Source of the DNA: Lagopus muta
Taxonomy: Eukaryota; Chordata; Aves; Galliformes; Phasianidae
Assembly: GCF_023343835.1 (NCBI RefSeq)
Contig: NC_064434.1
Span: forward strand, 15,171,505 to 15,235,504
Reading direction: 5' to 3'
Length of the DNA: 64,000 nt
Shown here: positions 22,501 to 35,138 of the stretch, in pieces
Numbering within the stretch: position 1 is the first letter of the stretch
Layout of the letters: every line of letters starts with the position of its first letter
Position numbers and translations under genes: made by a program
Notes under the pieces: generated by a model
What the model saw: the letters and a program-made list of their open reading frames with translations, nothing else
Databases searched by the model: none
Told to the model about the DNA's origin: nothing

Positions 22501-25500
22501 AAAGGTATCTATAATGTAAGCTTACTTAGTATCCAGTTTGTTTTGCCATACGATTAATAAACAGAAGTTGGTTATAGAAGTCAAAAAGCAATTTAAATCT
22601 GATGGAAAACTGCTATTTATGCATTTATTTATTGTTGTTATGTGTGTCTTGTTTTATTTCTTTGATGCTGTGCTTAGTTAACTTACCTTTATTAAAATCT
22701 TCACATGGAATCCTCTTGAAGAGGTGTTTATTTGTTACAGTTTAGTGACATTTCTGGCACTAATGATTCAGTTTTTTTGTGTAAAAACATAGAAGTAACA
22801 ATAGAAAGTATAGAAATTTGAGTCTAACTTCTCTGTTTGTTTTAAGGTCTGCCTTCTGTGATGCACTGGTAGTTGTATTTTGTTGTTTTAGAAAATGTTT
22901 GCCAAGCCTTCTAGAAAGGCTCAGAAGTACAGCATTTTCAGCCATGTTTTCTCAGACTCAAGAGACTGTAGTTCATTTATAAGACTGATAGTCATAACAG
23001 CAAGTGTTCGGGCTTTAAGAAGCATCGGAAGGTGTTTTCCCCCATCACCCCATGTATGCTTGGTTACAGCAGTGACACTGGCTAAGGTTGTAAAAGAAAG
23101 GCTGTTGGTTGATTTCCTTCTCTTAGTTTATGATATTTTAGGGTGATCTTCAGAAGTGGGAGAAAAAAATGTGTAATATTTTAGAAGAATGTGGTCTTTT
23201 GGAGGGTGGAAAAAAAGGTGAGAAGTTGAGAGAAGATACTGAAGAAAATAATTGGATTTGAGCGCGTATTTCAAAGATGAGATGTTAGCAACTAGAGCAT
23301 ACTTCAAGTGTTTGTTGCTTTTTAAAAAGCTTTTACATTACATGGCACAGCATACAGAGTGTTAATGTTTCTAGTCATTCTGAATGCTGATACCACCTCT
23401 CAGTACTTCTTACAGAAGTTGAGTCACTCGGCTTCAGAATTGTAAAGAAACCAATAGGAGTTTCTCTGTGTCGTTACATGAGTGTGTTTGTTGTTTAGGA
23501 GACTGGAAGAGGGGAATAATAACAGTCTGTTATAAGATTTTATTTGGGTCCCAGTTTTCACATGATAGAAAACAAAAGAAAGAGAACGAATGGTTTTGTA
23601 TATGTCCCTGGAACCTAGAAATAAAAACATAGGCATAAAATATTGACTGTGGGGAACAGTAAAACTAATGGAAATTCTGTGATGCTTTACTGCCTTTCCT
23701 CACTAATTAAACTATGGGGAAGCAATCAGCAGAGAATTAATGTTTAAAAAAAAAAGTATTAGTATTTTTTCTGGAATAATGTGATAGCTTTCACTTAGCT
23801 AAAGGCAGTGTAGACTGTCGAATCAGCTTACATATCCCAGTATCTTGGAATGCTTCTGTTTCATCATGGTTTTGAAAGGCAACAACATTACAATGGCCTC
23901 ATTTTGGAAACCAGAGAAATCAAGCCATAGCAGAATACAGATACATGTATTTTCTGGTACAGTCTAGTACTGAGCTTCCATTTGACAGTCACATAGCACT
24001 TTCACTGATATCAGAAGTCCCTGTTGCTTCACGTTGATTTAAACCAATGAGAAGTCCTGACATCTGATCCAAACATCACTGTTAAGCCTGCTGCCACTCA
24101 GCATTTTTGTTTTCCACCCTCTTGAAGTTTCCTCTTTGTAAACCTTGTAGCTTATTTGTGATCCTCTCTGGCAGAAGGTGTAGTTGTGTAACTTCAGACT
24201 TCTGACTTGTTTGGCATTTTGGACTAAAGAAACTTTACAAGTTTTTTATCATAAGCTTGGCACTGTTGTACAGTGTGACTTTTCCTGTTTCAGCAATGGG
24301 AGACTGGGGGCTGTTTGAGGTTTTTTGTTGTTGGTTTTTGTTCATTTTTTTTAAACCCAGAGTAGATTTCTTTTCTTCCCTTTATCTTGCCCACTCAAGA
24401 ACCAACTTTTGGTTTTCTGATACTTTTACTCTCAGAGATGAAGGAAATAGTGATGTTTTGTTTTTCTCTATAAGACAAATCGTTAAACTATAACCCACTT
24501 AACCTCAGATATTTACAACTTTGGAATATAAAGAAGGATTTAGAGACTTTTTTTCTAAGTGTCTTCTGGTCTTAATTTTCAACATCATCTTTTCAGTAGC
24601 TTCGTTCAAGGTGTGGTGAGGAGTCATGAATAATTTCCTCTGTCTTCACCATCTGTGCTACCTTCTGCCTCTCTTCTGTCTGATGATGGAGTAGCTCAGC
24701 TTCACCAGATCTTTTTATATGCTAATACAAACTAGAGTCCTTCATTTTTGTAGTCCTTGGCTACAGTGTTGAATAATTACCTTTTTTTTTTTTTCCTTTT
24801 TTTTCTGTCTCAGTTTTCACCTTTGAAGGCTCTCTATACTGAGATTTATTTAGGTAGGTTCTATTCAATACTGGGACCAGAGAAGTCTCTTTTTTACGTG
24901 ACAGTACACTTTACTACCAAGCAAGAAATACAACGGTGGTTCATCCTAACTTTGCAAGGGAAGACATTTGTACTTAAAATTCAAATTCAGAAAAGTTAAT
25001 CCCACTTTGTTTTTTCCAGTATATGAAAGAAAACTATTTTTTATTCTTGTCTTTGAAAGTATTTGGACTTTCTGGAAGAGTGCAAGTTAGTTTTTTGTTC
25101 TGTATATTAGTCTGTTAGTGAAGACCCAGCAGTGAGGATAAGGATAGCTTATCTAAGGTGGACCAGGATTCTGTGGAAAGCTGGATGAATTACCTGGACA
25201 CTCATCCTTCTACTGTGATGAAGTCCTTCCTAGTCTTTCTGCAATACCTGGGAAAACAACTGTTTTTTCAGTTTGTTACTTATACCTGTTTTCCTGTCTA
25301 GTTGTGAACAATATAATCCCATGGCATACTTTTAGAAGTCGAAACATCTCAGTGGTAGTGACGCTCCAGACCCTGACACTTTATGCAAAAGATATGTTTT
25401 TCTGCTTATTTTCATTCCAGATCACAGTTTGTCACTTCCCAGTGAAATGCTCAAACTGAAAACTCATGTCTGAGGGGCAGGAAACTTTTCTTAATGCATA

Positions 25501-26859
25501 TCTCAAAACTTACCTGAGTGTTGGGCCCACATTCAGAGATGGCATGTTCAAGTGGCAGCTGATAACACCAAAGTGATGTTTGATAGCAATGAATAGCACG
25601 GCACAGGGTCTGCTCCTCTTCACAGTCCAGAAGTTGTTGCTTTTTATGCATTGAGTACAATATTCACCTGCTCATTCGTTTCTTGAATAGGTGGTGAATG
25701 ACTGAAATCATAATCTGGAAAAGAATTCTAACTTTTCTGTCTAGATTCTTATGTATATACATACTGAAATAAGTCAGGATATATCTTTTTGTCTTGAATA
25801 TGAAAAGCAGAGCTTTCTATTCCTAAGGTACTGATCCTTAGTTCCTGTTTTGTGCCTTTCTGGGTCTATGGCCAGAAACTGATCATACATATTTTTGTGA
25901 TTTCTCACATCACACATTGTTTAGTTTTCAGTTGGAAATCACAACATTGTGTCTTTTTCTGATATCTAATGATTTTTTTTTTTTACCTGTTCTACTCCAG
26001 GTAACCTTTCTTAAACCTGAATCCTGGGTGTTTGTCAGCACTGCAGCATTGATTTCCTTGTGTTATAACATAGGTCCTTAAGAACACAACGCTATGAGAG
26101 AGTTATTTACAAAGCCTTGTCAGTTCTCTCTCACACAGAGCTTCTGATTTTGGATCGTTGGAGCTAAAGAAGCATGATCATCCAGTGGTTTGTTCCACAC
26201 TCACTTTGCAAAGTCGTATTGGCGCACAAATTCAGTGTTTATTCAGTATTCTCAAAGGTTCTCTGGGTCTGATGAAATTGTTTGAAATGCTTGCAGGTGG
26301 TATTTTTACACTGCCATTCATGGTCATGTTTCTTTTCAGGTTGTTACATCGTTCAGGAGAGTAGGTGAAATCCACACCCTTATGGCTTTCACCACCACTT
26401 AAACATTTTGGGTTAAAGCATCCACAAAGTCCTAATAGCTTCTCTCTCTCTCCCAAGTGATTCTCCTTTCATGCTGGATTTTCACATAGCCTCACATACC
26501 TAAGCCAGTCTTCCATGACCAAGATGTCAAGATGAAATTGACCTTTTCATGGTCAAGTCAGGACTATGTTAATATCTGACCAAAACTATTTACAAAGTCT
26601 GCTAAACAATGTAATGATGTGTGACATGGCTAAGATGGAACAGGCTCATAGTGGCACTCTTCATCAAAACTCCAACAGTCCCTGAGAGTCTTTGCCAAAT
26701 TTGTCAAGCTCCTCTGCTATAAGCAGAAGCAAAAGGTTTTCAGTCAACATTGAGCAAGAGTTGTGCCATTATACAGATATCTAGGAGTTAACAGTCAGAT
26801 CTGTCTTACTCAGTATGAGGTCTTAAGACTTGTTACTGAGAGTACTGTGTGGAGATTGT
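19526..26859. other. Spacer downstream of KIDINS220, no gene recognised
   Basis: Over 7 kb of AT-rich DNA. Open reading frames are under 90 codons and resemble no known protein. There are short A or T runs (about 21468-21482, 22158-22172, 24781-24794, 25973-25984) but no recognised transposon. Early parts may still be KIDINS220 3' UTR. Confidence 0.7.
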
Positions 26860-28205
26860 AGAATCACCAAGGTCCCACATCATCTGATCCAACTGTCCAC
26901 CTACCACTGATGTTTCCCCACTACAGCGTGTTCCTTAGTACAATACCTAACTGTTTCTTGAAGACTTCCAGGGATGGGAATTCCACCACCTCCCTGGGCA
27001 GCCTGTTCCAGCACCTGCCCACTCTTGGAGAAGAAATTTTTCCTAATAGCCAACCTGAACCTCCCCCGGTGCAACTTGAGGCCATTCCCTCTCATTATGT
27101 TGCTAATTACAACATAGGAGAAGAGGCTGGGCCCTACCTCACCACAGCCTCCTTTCAGGTAGCTGTTGAGAGCTGTAAGTCTCCCCTGAACCTCCTCCAG
27201 ACAATCCCAGTTCCCTTAGCTGCACCCCATGAGATCTGTGTTCCAGACCCCTGACAGCTTTGCTGTTCTTCTCTGGCTGTGTGCCAGGACCTTGATGTCT
27301 TTGTTGTAGTGAGGGCCCGAAACTGAACACAGTACTTGGTGTGGCCTCACCTGAGCAGAGTACAGGAGGACGATCACTTCTCTGCTCCTGCTGGCAATAC
27401 TATTTCTGATTCAAACCAGGATGCTATAGACAGTCCGGGCAATCTGCTGGCACATGTTCAGCTGAGTGTTGACCAATACCCCCAAGTCTTATAACCACTG
27501 TGCCTCAAGCCTGCAGCACTGCCTTGGGTTTTGTGGCTAAAGTGCAAGATCCGGCACTTGATCTTGTTGGACTTCATCCCATTGGCCTCAGCCCAGCAAT
27601 CCAGCCTGTCCAGATCCCTCTGTAGGGCCTTCCTATTCCCAGGCAGACTGACACTTCTTCCCAGCTTGGTGTCATCTGCAGACTTACAGAGGATGCATGC
27701 AATCCCCTCATCCAGGTCCTCAAGGAAGATACCGAACAGGACAGGCCCCAGTACCAATTCCTGGGGAGCACCACTCATGATTGGTTGCCAGCTGGATTTA
27801 ATTCCATTTGCCACCACTCTGTGGGCCCAGCCCTCCAGATAGTTCTTCACTCAGCCAAGAGTGTACCTTTCCAACCCACAGGCTTGCAGATTCTCTAGGA
27901 GAATAAATACTGTGAAGGTGGTGTGAAAGGCTTTGCTGAAGTCTAGGTAGCCTACATTGACAACTTTTCCATCATCCACCAGATACGTAGCTCAATCATA
28001 GAAGGAGATCAGGTTGGTCATCCAGGACCTGCCTGTTGTAAACCTAAGCTGGCTAGGCCTGATCCTCTGGTTGTCCTGCACGTTCTGTGTGATATCCCTC
28101 AAGATGATCTGTTCCGTGACCTTACCTGGCACTGAGGTCAGCCTGACAGGCCTGTAGATCCCCAATCTTCCTTACAATCCTTTTTGATGAAGATGAGATG
28201 AGATT
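26860..28205 (-). mobile_element. CR1 LINE copy, about 1.3 kb, decayed reverse transcriptase
   Basis: The CR1 3' end lies at the left (gaatcaccaaggtcccacat, then gatgggaattccaccacctc and cagcctgttccagcacctgc). Further right, the - strand encodes CR1 ORF2: [16 protein letters not shown] near 27740, then KSADDTKLG, where the catalytic FADD has become SADD, then [11 protein letters not shown]. Stops and frameshifts are present. The right end near 28205 contains further RT sequence (gcctgacaggcctgtagatc). It is a 5'-truncated dead copy. Confidence 0.93.
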
Positions 28206-29789
28206 TACCTACATAAAATTTAAAGTGGAGAAAGTAAGCTATTCATAGGTTACACTTCAAAGTCTCTCTGCTACCTTGAGTTCTGCAGTGGAGCAAGGAC
28301 TGAGGTGTGACAGCATCTATAGCTCAAATATGAATTGAGGATGTGGTGTGAACACATGCCATGGATAGATTATGATTCTCAACTGCCTGCGAACATGTGC
28401 AACTACAATATAAATATGTAAGTGAATGACACTTCTAAGAATGTAAGTCACTGCTGAAGGAAAGGGATTTTGAAAAAAAATTACTGAATGTATTCATGAA
28501 AACCCTCCAAACTGGTGCAATGTAGCTCTGAAATTTAATCAACTCAGATGATTTAGAATTACTTGAAGCTGAGAACACTGATACAAAAGCATCATCAGAG
28601 TGCTTTGTAAGATTTTCTGTTTAATGTTCTCTGGAAAACAAAAAAAAATCAACGAAAGACACCCCCTTCCCCCCCCACAAAAAAAAGTACATATACATAT
28701 ATACACATACATATAAAAAATCAAGGTAATTTGACTCCATATAAATGTTTGGGTTGTTACAGGACAATGCCAGAAGATTACCTTTGAATATTTTTATTTT
28801 CTCTCCAATTGTCTTGTAGAGTTAAATATACAGGAGAATGTTTCAATCCTAAGAAATTGGTATTTACCAACAGAAAATTACTCAAGCACCCTTGTTTTTC
28901 TTTCAGTGGTTGTTTCATGTCAGTATGGCCTGACTACTTCATGCTGAAGCTAAGGGTCTGTTCAGAACGGCTTATAAACCGTGATGAGGGTGGGGTTTTT
29001 TTTTTTGGGGGGGGGGGGAGGGGGTTTGGCGAAAGAGGGAGAGCTATAGCATGGAATATAGCTATTAGAAGACAGAAAGGACTGCTTAAACCCCGCATTT
29101 AAGGGAAAAAGGAGGGCCTGGGAAACACCGGTCATTTGATCAGCTTTTTACTTTGATATCTGCAAGATACTCATCGAGCTTATTTTATGCATCAGGTGTT
29201 TTTAAACAACACGGAGTTTTCAGGGACGGCCCTTATCAAATTGCTTTAGTTTTGTCCTTAGGTGGGGTTGCTGCTCTGCAGAAGGCAGATGGTAGTGGTA
29301 TGTTTGACTTCAGTGAAACTTTATTAAACCTTAAGCACGTCATGCAATGAAGTGAAAGCCATCTTACTTGAACAAGTGGATTTTGAGTGATTACATAATG
29401 TCACAGTAGTGCCACATGGGGTCTGTTTGGTCCATTTTTATTCTGTATTTTTATTAGCAGCATTATTGGTGAGTTTTCTAAGTTCACTCTTGTCTGAACC
29501 TGCCTTACTCTGCAGAACAGAACTGATACAGAACATTGTAAATTAATATGATAGCACTCAGAAAAGGCAAGTATGAAGTACTACAGTTACCAAGTGAAAT
29601 CAAATGCGTGACTTTAAAATGCAGTATACCCCACTGAAATACTGCAGAAAACAATAGTTTTAGTGTGGTCAGCAAACCAATACTAAATCAACAACGTAAG
29701 TGATACTGTTGAAGGTAGAGGGAAGAAAAAGAAATCTCTGAGGGGTGTATTAATGCAAGTGTCATACAATGCAGGAGGGGAGAGGTACA
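28206..29789. other. Spacer with low-complexity runs
   Basis: No gene seen. It holds an A/T-rich ATAC-like microsatellite around 28685-28720 and a T-run/G-run at 28996-29024. Confidence 0.7.
28996..29024. repeat. Poly(T) followed by poly(G) tract
   Basis: Eleven T (28996-29006), twelve G (29007-29018), one A and five more G. A G-tract of this length can form G4-type structures, and its length is also likely to be uncertain in assemblies. Confidence 0.9.
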
Positions 29790-30165
29790 CCCTGCTGAAG
29801 GTGTACTGTGTCCAGACCTGAGCACCTTTAACAAGCAAACTGGAGGAGAATGGGAAGGAAAAAAAAAATTAAAAGATGGACCTACAAATTATATGATAAT
29901 GAAATGTTTTGATTTGTTGAGTTTAAAAGGAGAGAGGCTGAGTGGACATTATTTGTAATTATGTAAGATCTCAATAGAGGAGGATTATAAGAAGCTCTGT
30001 CGGTGGAGCATGAAATAATCAACTTCTTAGTTGTCACAAGGGAAAAAAAATTGAAACAAAAAGCATTCTAATAATTAAAGTAGTGTCAAGGTTATCTGGG
30101 GAAATGGTGGAATTTCATTTCCTGGGAGCAATATAAATAACCAGTAGGAGTCATAAGATGACCTC
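29790..30165 (+). mobile_element. Ancient CR1/L3-like LINE relic
   Basis: Heavily mutated but with the block order of an old CR1-type 3' region: gtgtccagacctgagcacc, aaaggagagaggctgagtgg, acattatttgtaattatgta, ggattataagaagctctgtc and ggggaaatggtggaatttc. It is much more diverged than the other CR1 copies here, so it probably predates the bird radiation. Subfamily and ends are uncertain. Confidence 0.55.
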
Positions 30166-32023
30166 TGGTCTTTCTGGCCTCCACTTGCTTTTACGTACTG
30201 GTATGAGCAGAAGTTTGATTATGTCAGTGGCTGCCACTGCATTTAGCTCTTATGAGACTCCCAGAGGAAAAACCAGTGCATGCCAAACCATTTTTCTGTC
30301 CTAGAAAATTCACTGGTCGAATAGGCCTGAGTGTAAACACCTATGAAGTAGCAAGGGCTGCAGAACTTCCCTTCAGAGGAGTAGGAATATAAGTTCAAAC
30401 CCAAAATGTCACAGCTGAAATCTGTGTTACGCTCTACCAAGTGCCTGAGGACACACACCTATTGGAGGTGGTAGCAAGAAGTGAAGTTCCAGACCATTCC
30501 AGTCATCAAATGGTCCATTATGATGGTAATTAGCAGCACAAATACAAAGCAGCAATATGTTTTCCTTGTCAGACTGATAACTTTTTGTCCATGATCTTAT
30601 TGGCAGTGCTTCCAGTCACAAGTGTGATTCTGGTACTTTGCTCACAGAGCCAGCATTGTCATGTTTTGCTGTCATGTTTTGCTGTTACTGGCATCCATAA
30701 TTAAATGTGTGCATCATCTTGGAAGCATCCAAGTAAAATGATTTGCTGTTTGCTTTTCAACTTCTTGAAAAGGTTAAAAATGAGGACTTTCTCAGTGCTA
30801 CATCTGTCCTTTGTCACAGATCGTTCAGGCTCTGGTTTTATTTCTCTTTTCATTATGCTGCTTAATTCTTCAAATTTAAATCTCAATCATCTTTATACGG
30901 TCACAAGAAGATGAGAAAGATCAGAGAATGTATATCTGAAATGCTGGTTTAAGCAAAATACAGTCTCCGAAAGATCTTCTCACTTCATCTACATTTGGGC
31001 CCAAAGAAACAGCTTTTCTGTTACTCAGGGGTGCGAGTGTGCCCAGGTTTTTGCTTTCTTCCCAGCTATGTTTTATTGATCAACGTAAGCAAAGTGAGAG
31101 CCGGAATTAACAAGCTAATGGCCACTCTTTGGCCTATGTAATGGAATTTCTCTTATCACTACCGATAATCTCTCTTGAAAAGAAAACATGATATTGAAAA
31201 ACCAGGAGGACATCTGGGCCACGTAACTCCAGAGTCATGACTGGCAATTGTTTGTGTGTGGCAGGTACAATTGCACAGGATAAATGGCCAGTTTCAATGC
31301 CCAAGAATGCTGCTGCCTCTGTTCCGTTTAGTGTTACAAAAGCAGACCAGTATTCGACTACTTCAGACGTGCTGGTTCATGAGAATTCCTGAGAGAGAGA
31401 GAGAGAGCTCAGCTGCCTGTTTTTACACATGCACAGAAACATGAAGGTCTGAGACGTCTCACAGGGTCACACACAAAGTCTTGGGAAATTGGGAATGAGA
31501 GCTGTTTCTTGAAGCTCTTGGTTCAAAGTCTGAACCACGAGATCATTATTTTCCCCCACATCACTGAAGTCTTGTTTCATCACTTCCAGCAGCTGATAAA
31601 TTACTTGCTTGAGCTGCTTCAGCATCAGAACTTTGAAGCCAAAGGCAAGAAGCATGTGTAGAAGCCATCAATTCATCAAGATACTTTAAGATGCATTTCA
31701 TGAATAGTTCAGACTGAAAGATACTTAGCTAGGGGTTTGTTTGTTTACTTAAAATTGATTTCATTTTCTAAAGAGTTAGTTTCCCCTTCAGGAAGCTGAG
31801 AGCTGCTGATGAATGTCTGCTGGGTGAAATACTCAGTTCCTTAAGAGGCTTTGTCTGATGGTCTCTTTGCAGTGATCATTCTCTGTTACGCCTTATGTCA
31901 AATTGCCCCCTAGTTACCTTATAATCACTGTGTGCGCCCACATTTTGGTGTTAGATTGTCCTGAAGACAGGGATCTCTTGGAAAGAGTCCAGCTAAACTT
32001 CCTAACAGTTAACCTTTGTTTCA
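30166..32023. other. Spacer, nothing recognised
   Basis: AT-rich DNA without convincing coding sequence. There is a short GA microsatellite near 31391-31408. Open frames are all 71 codons or less with no family resemblance. Confidence 0.7.
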
Positions 32024-32128
32024 TAGAATCATAGAAAGGGTTGGGTTGGGAGGGACCTCAAGGATCATCAAGATCCAACCCCCCTGCTGCATGCAGGGCC
32101 ACCAAACTCCATATCTAATTTGGCTTTT
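32024..32128 (-). mobile_element. CR1 LINE 3'-end fragment
   Basis: Starts with the complement of the CR1 terminal repeat (catagaatcatagaa), then gggttgggttgggagggacc, tcaaggatcatcaagatcc and catgcagggccaccaaactc. Only about 100 bases of the 3' end are present. Confidence 0.92.
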
Positions 32129-32845
32129 TTTCCAAAGTAGACTGGTGGGATGGAAAGATCCTTAGATAAGTATATAAAGAAACATTTGCTGAATCAAATG
32201 AATTTAATCAAACGTTCTGTCTCAGAGGAACTCAAAGACTTTTGAACGACTTTTGAAGAAGAAATTTACAGTGGAATTTAGGAATTCAGAGTTACAGTTG
32301 CTGTGGAGTTTTAATGGGTGTTTCTGTAATGGATGAGGTCCAACCAGGATTTCCAGATTTTTGTAAGAGTTATGAGGGTAATGATGGGGTGATCTGAGCA
32401 TAGTTGAGAATCAGTGATAAACATTTTGTGTCCACATGGATGGCACCTTGCTTTGTACATATTGGGTGGAAATGTTTATGTGCAGGTAAAACAGCTATTT
32501 TACAAGAACCAGACTGAGTTTAGGGATGCGGCATGTTATTCACTCTGATTTCTCACTGTTACAAGTTTTAACTTGTGTTTTATGCATTTTTTTTAATTAA
32601 AAAAGCACTGTCGCAGCACTAATGCAGGTGGGTTATTTTCCCATGTATTTACAAGCAGAAATACAAAAGCACAAATGAGATGCTGCTTGGAAAGGTTGTG
32701 AAACCTTATCCTGTTTTTGTGAGGGGAAAAACAAAAACAAAAAACTTATACCTGTGTGTTAATCCCTGTTGAAACTTAATCTGAACTTATATATCTACAT
32801 ATTCATCCTCCTGGTCTTTCTGTGTGTGTGTGTGTATCTCAGGGT
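32129..32845. other. Spacer with TG microsatellite
   Basis: No gene seen. A short (TG)n run lies at about 32820-32835, just before the next CR1. Confidence 0.7.
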
Positions 32846-32942
32846 ATGATTTAGCAGTGGGTTGTTAGGGTAACATGGTTAGGTTGCAGTTGCACTTGAT
32901 GATCTTGAAAGTCTTTTCCAACCTTAGCTATTCTATGATTTT
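32846..32942 (+). mobile_element. CR1 LINE 3'-end fragment
   Basis: CR1 tail in sense orientation: cacttgatgatcttgaaagt, cttttccaacc and the terminal attctatgatt. It is severely 5'-truncated. Confidence 0.88.
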
Positions 32943-33718
32943 ATACATATATTTATATATTCTTGCTCTGGGATTGTGTAGATAGATATTTTCTATAATT
33001 TTTCACATCTCTCATAATTAGCATTCTGCATAATGATGTCCACGCATTACGTTTTCTCCCATTTGCAATGAGCTGGTCTGAAGGTGGCAGAAGTCAGCAC
33101 CAAAGCTTCCCATCTTCCTTCTGTTTTGGTTTCTTGTAGATTGCTGATTTGGACAAATTCCTTCTCTTTGAGTACTGCAGAGGCCTGCTGCTGAATCTCC
33201 AAACCATCACATGGAGCTCGTCAGTGAGCACAAGGTTTACAGAAGATATGTCTGAAGGACACTCCCAAAGGTTGTGTTTCCCTGGGATGCTGAGATTTTC
33301 AAGTTATATACACACACATGAAATACCTGGAAGGCTGCTCTCAGAGACATGAGATGCTGTGGGTACATGGAGGCAAGTTCACTCACTGTGCTCTTCTGCC
33401 CTTCCCTGTGCTCTGGGTGTTGTCGGGAGAACTGCACTGGTGGGTGGCAGTGCCCTGGGCCTGGCAGAGTGCATGACAGTAGGTAGCAAATAATTAGCTC
33501 TTCTTCAAATGAAAGAAAAATGTCGTGGGCTTACAGTGCTGCTGTGTTTAAAAAAAAAGTTTTGTTTGTGGGCTTTAAAAGCTTGGCCATCAACTGTAAA
33601 ACTTAGGATTAGACTCAAGCTCTTTGTTTTAAGCAGGCATGTCCAGCCCATGGCCCACAGGCTGCATGCTGCTTGCACAGCTTGTGCTGAGGACTCAGTG
33701 CCCTGTGCCATCGTGGCA
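32943..33718. other. Spacer, possible old hAT-like trace
   Basis: No gene seen. The stretch near 33635-33665 (catgtccagcccatggccca, caggctgcatgctg) recalls ends of Charlie-type hAT elements, but no partner end or target duplication is visible. I leave it unassigned. Confidence 0.4.
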
Positions 33719-34004
33719 GCATTCACTGACATTTATGAACATTTATGGAGACCAAGCAGTGGGTGTGAGCACAGCAAGGTGCTGGGTGGTGCATTTCAGC
33801 AGTGGTGACTGTGACAGTGGGTCACCTCCACTGGTGCACGTTGTTACACGTGCGCAAGCTCTTGCTCGTTGCTGCTGAGAATGCAGAGCTAATGGTGGTG
33901 ACAGAGATGAAAAAGAGTGTTTTGTAGACTCTGTGATGTTACTGTGCCCTTTTATTGGTCGTCGTTTCCATGGAAATAAATAGAAGGCATTACTTTCGGA
34001 GCAG
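33719..34004 (+). mobile_element. Mariner element, 3' half with right terminal inverted repeat
   Basis: Resembles the chicken mariner-type element as I remember it. It contains a transposase remnant (reading VGVSTARCWVVHFSS near 33760, a DNA-binding helix-turn-helix region) and non-coding sequence with tttccatggaaataaatag. It ends in ggcattactttcggagcagc at about 33985-34004. That end is the inverted complement, with few changes, of the start of the neighbouring half at 34090. The transposase catalytic region is absent, so it is a non-autonomous or deleted copy. Confidence 0.8.
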
Positions 34005-34089
34005 CGTCCATAGATGGGGCCCTTGGCAATTCCACTCTGCTCCCTGTGGCCCAGGCAACCCAAAAGGTCGGATGCCTGTAGTTTTGAGG

Positions 34090-34272
34090 GCTGCTCCGAA
34101 AGTAACGCCTCCTGTTTCATGGCGTTGACCCACAACGCCAGAGGTGGATGTTGGCGGTAGGGCGGTAAGGAGCGAACCTTCCCCCACCATCCCGCTACCT
34201 TCTGTTGTTGCACTTTGTTGCCGCGTGGCAGATGGCAGCCGAGGGGCAGTCTGACGGAATGGCCAACGCGGC
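34090..34272 (+). mobile_element. Mariner element, 5' half with left terminal inverted repeat
   Basis: Starts gctgctccgaaagtaacgcc, which mirrors the right end of the half-element at 33985-34004. It then continues through the mariner leader (tgttggcggtagggcggtaa, tgccgcgtggcagatggcag, cagtctgacggaatgg). It stops around 34272 without transposase core or a right end. It lies in the same orientation as the 3' half on its left, with an 85-base spacer between. It keeps many CpGs. Confidence 0.8.
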
Positions 34273-34550
34273 GCTTTCTGTACCGCTCCTTTCTCACAGC
34301 GTGCCTCTATTCACACTCTTCCTCCGCTTGTTTTGAGTGTTTTTTCAAGGCCGGCAGCAGGCTGAGGTGTGAGTCCTTCCCAGCCGATTGATTCTGAGGG
34401 CACGTGTATCGGCTTCCTCTTTTGTTTCCTCCTCGGATTTGCTTTAGCACGGGGCTTACGCAAACACGGACCACTGCTGTGCAATATAAGCTTTGCTTCC
34501 TGAACTACTGTTTTGCACTGGGTACATTTTACAGTTACAACTTCAGCGGC

Positions 34551-34868
34551 TCTTCTAGAGGGAAGGATGTCAGTGCGGATAAATCGGGTATCAATCTTCT
34601 ACCGCGACCCGAGGGCCGCTTTCCCCGCGGCAGCACGGCGGGGCGCCTCCCGTCCCAGCGCAGCGCCTCGTGTGCCGGTCGCTGCGTCCAGCCCGCCGCT
34701 GCGGATCGGGCGTTCCCGCGGAGCGCCGCGCGCGTTGGCCGGATGGCGGCAGTGCCCCTCCACGCACGGCCCGGGGCCGCCGCTCGGCGCCGCGTTCCGG
34801 GGATTTCTGTCGAGGCGTCGGCTCGGGCTGGAAGGGAGCTCGGAAGCAACCGCCCAACCCCCTGCTAG
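34551..34868. promoter_or_regulatory. CpG-rich island
   Basis: A sharp rise in GC and CpG (for example cggcggggcgcctcccgtcc, tcccgcggagcgccgcgcgc) inside otherwise AT-rich spacer. It ends abruptly where a CR1 begins. No protein similarity is seen in any frame. It could be an orphan island or an unannotated promoter; direction cannot be told. Confidence 0.6.
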
Positions 34869-35138
34869 AGCAGCTCACTGCAGAAGTCGTACAGGAACGT
34901 GCCCAGGTGGGTTTGGAATATCTCCAGAGAAGGCAACTCCACCACCTCTCTGGGCAGCCTGTCGCAGGGCTCTGACACCTCACAGTGAAGTTCTTCTTCA
35001 TGTTCATATGGAACTTCCTTTCATGTTCATATGGAGTTCTGCTTTGGGCCCATTGCCCCTTGTTCTGTCATGGGGCACCACTGAAAAGAGCCCGGCCTCA
35101 TGCACTTGCCTCCCTTTAGATATTTACGCAGGCACTGA
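34866..35138 (-). mobile_element. CR1 LINE fragment (older of a tandem pair)
   Basis: Complement of a CR1 3' region: caggtgggtttggaatatct, ctctctgggcagcctgtcgc and ggggcaccactgaaaagagc. An internal 23-base direct repeat (tcatgttcatatgga at 34998 and 35021) is a local duplication. It is interrupted or abutted at 35139 by the start of a second CR1. Confidence 0.9.

Noticed and set aside
27458..27850. 130-codon reverse-transcriptase-like frame
   Set aside because: As an independent gene it is rejected: it is the decayed RT region of the CR1 at 26860-28205, with SADD in place of FADD.
33635..33718. Possible Charlie/hAT end
   Set aside because: Only one degenerate end-like motif is present, with no partner terminal repeat and no 8-bp target duplication.
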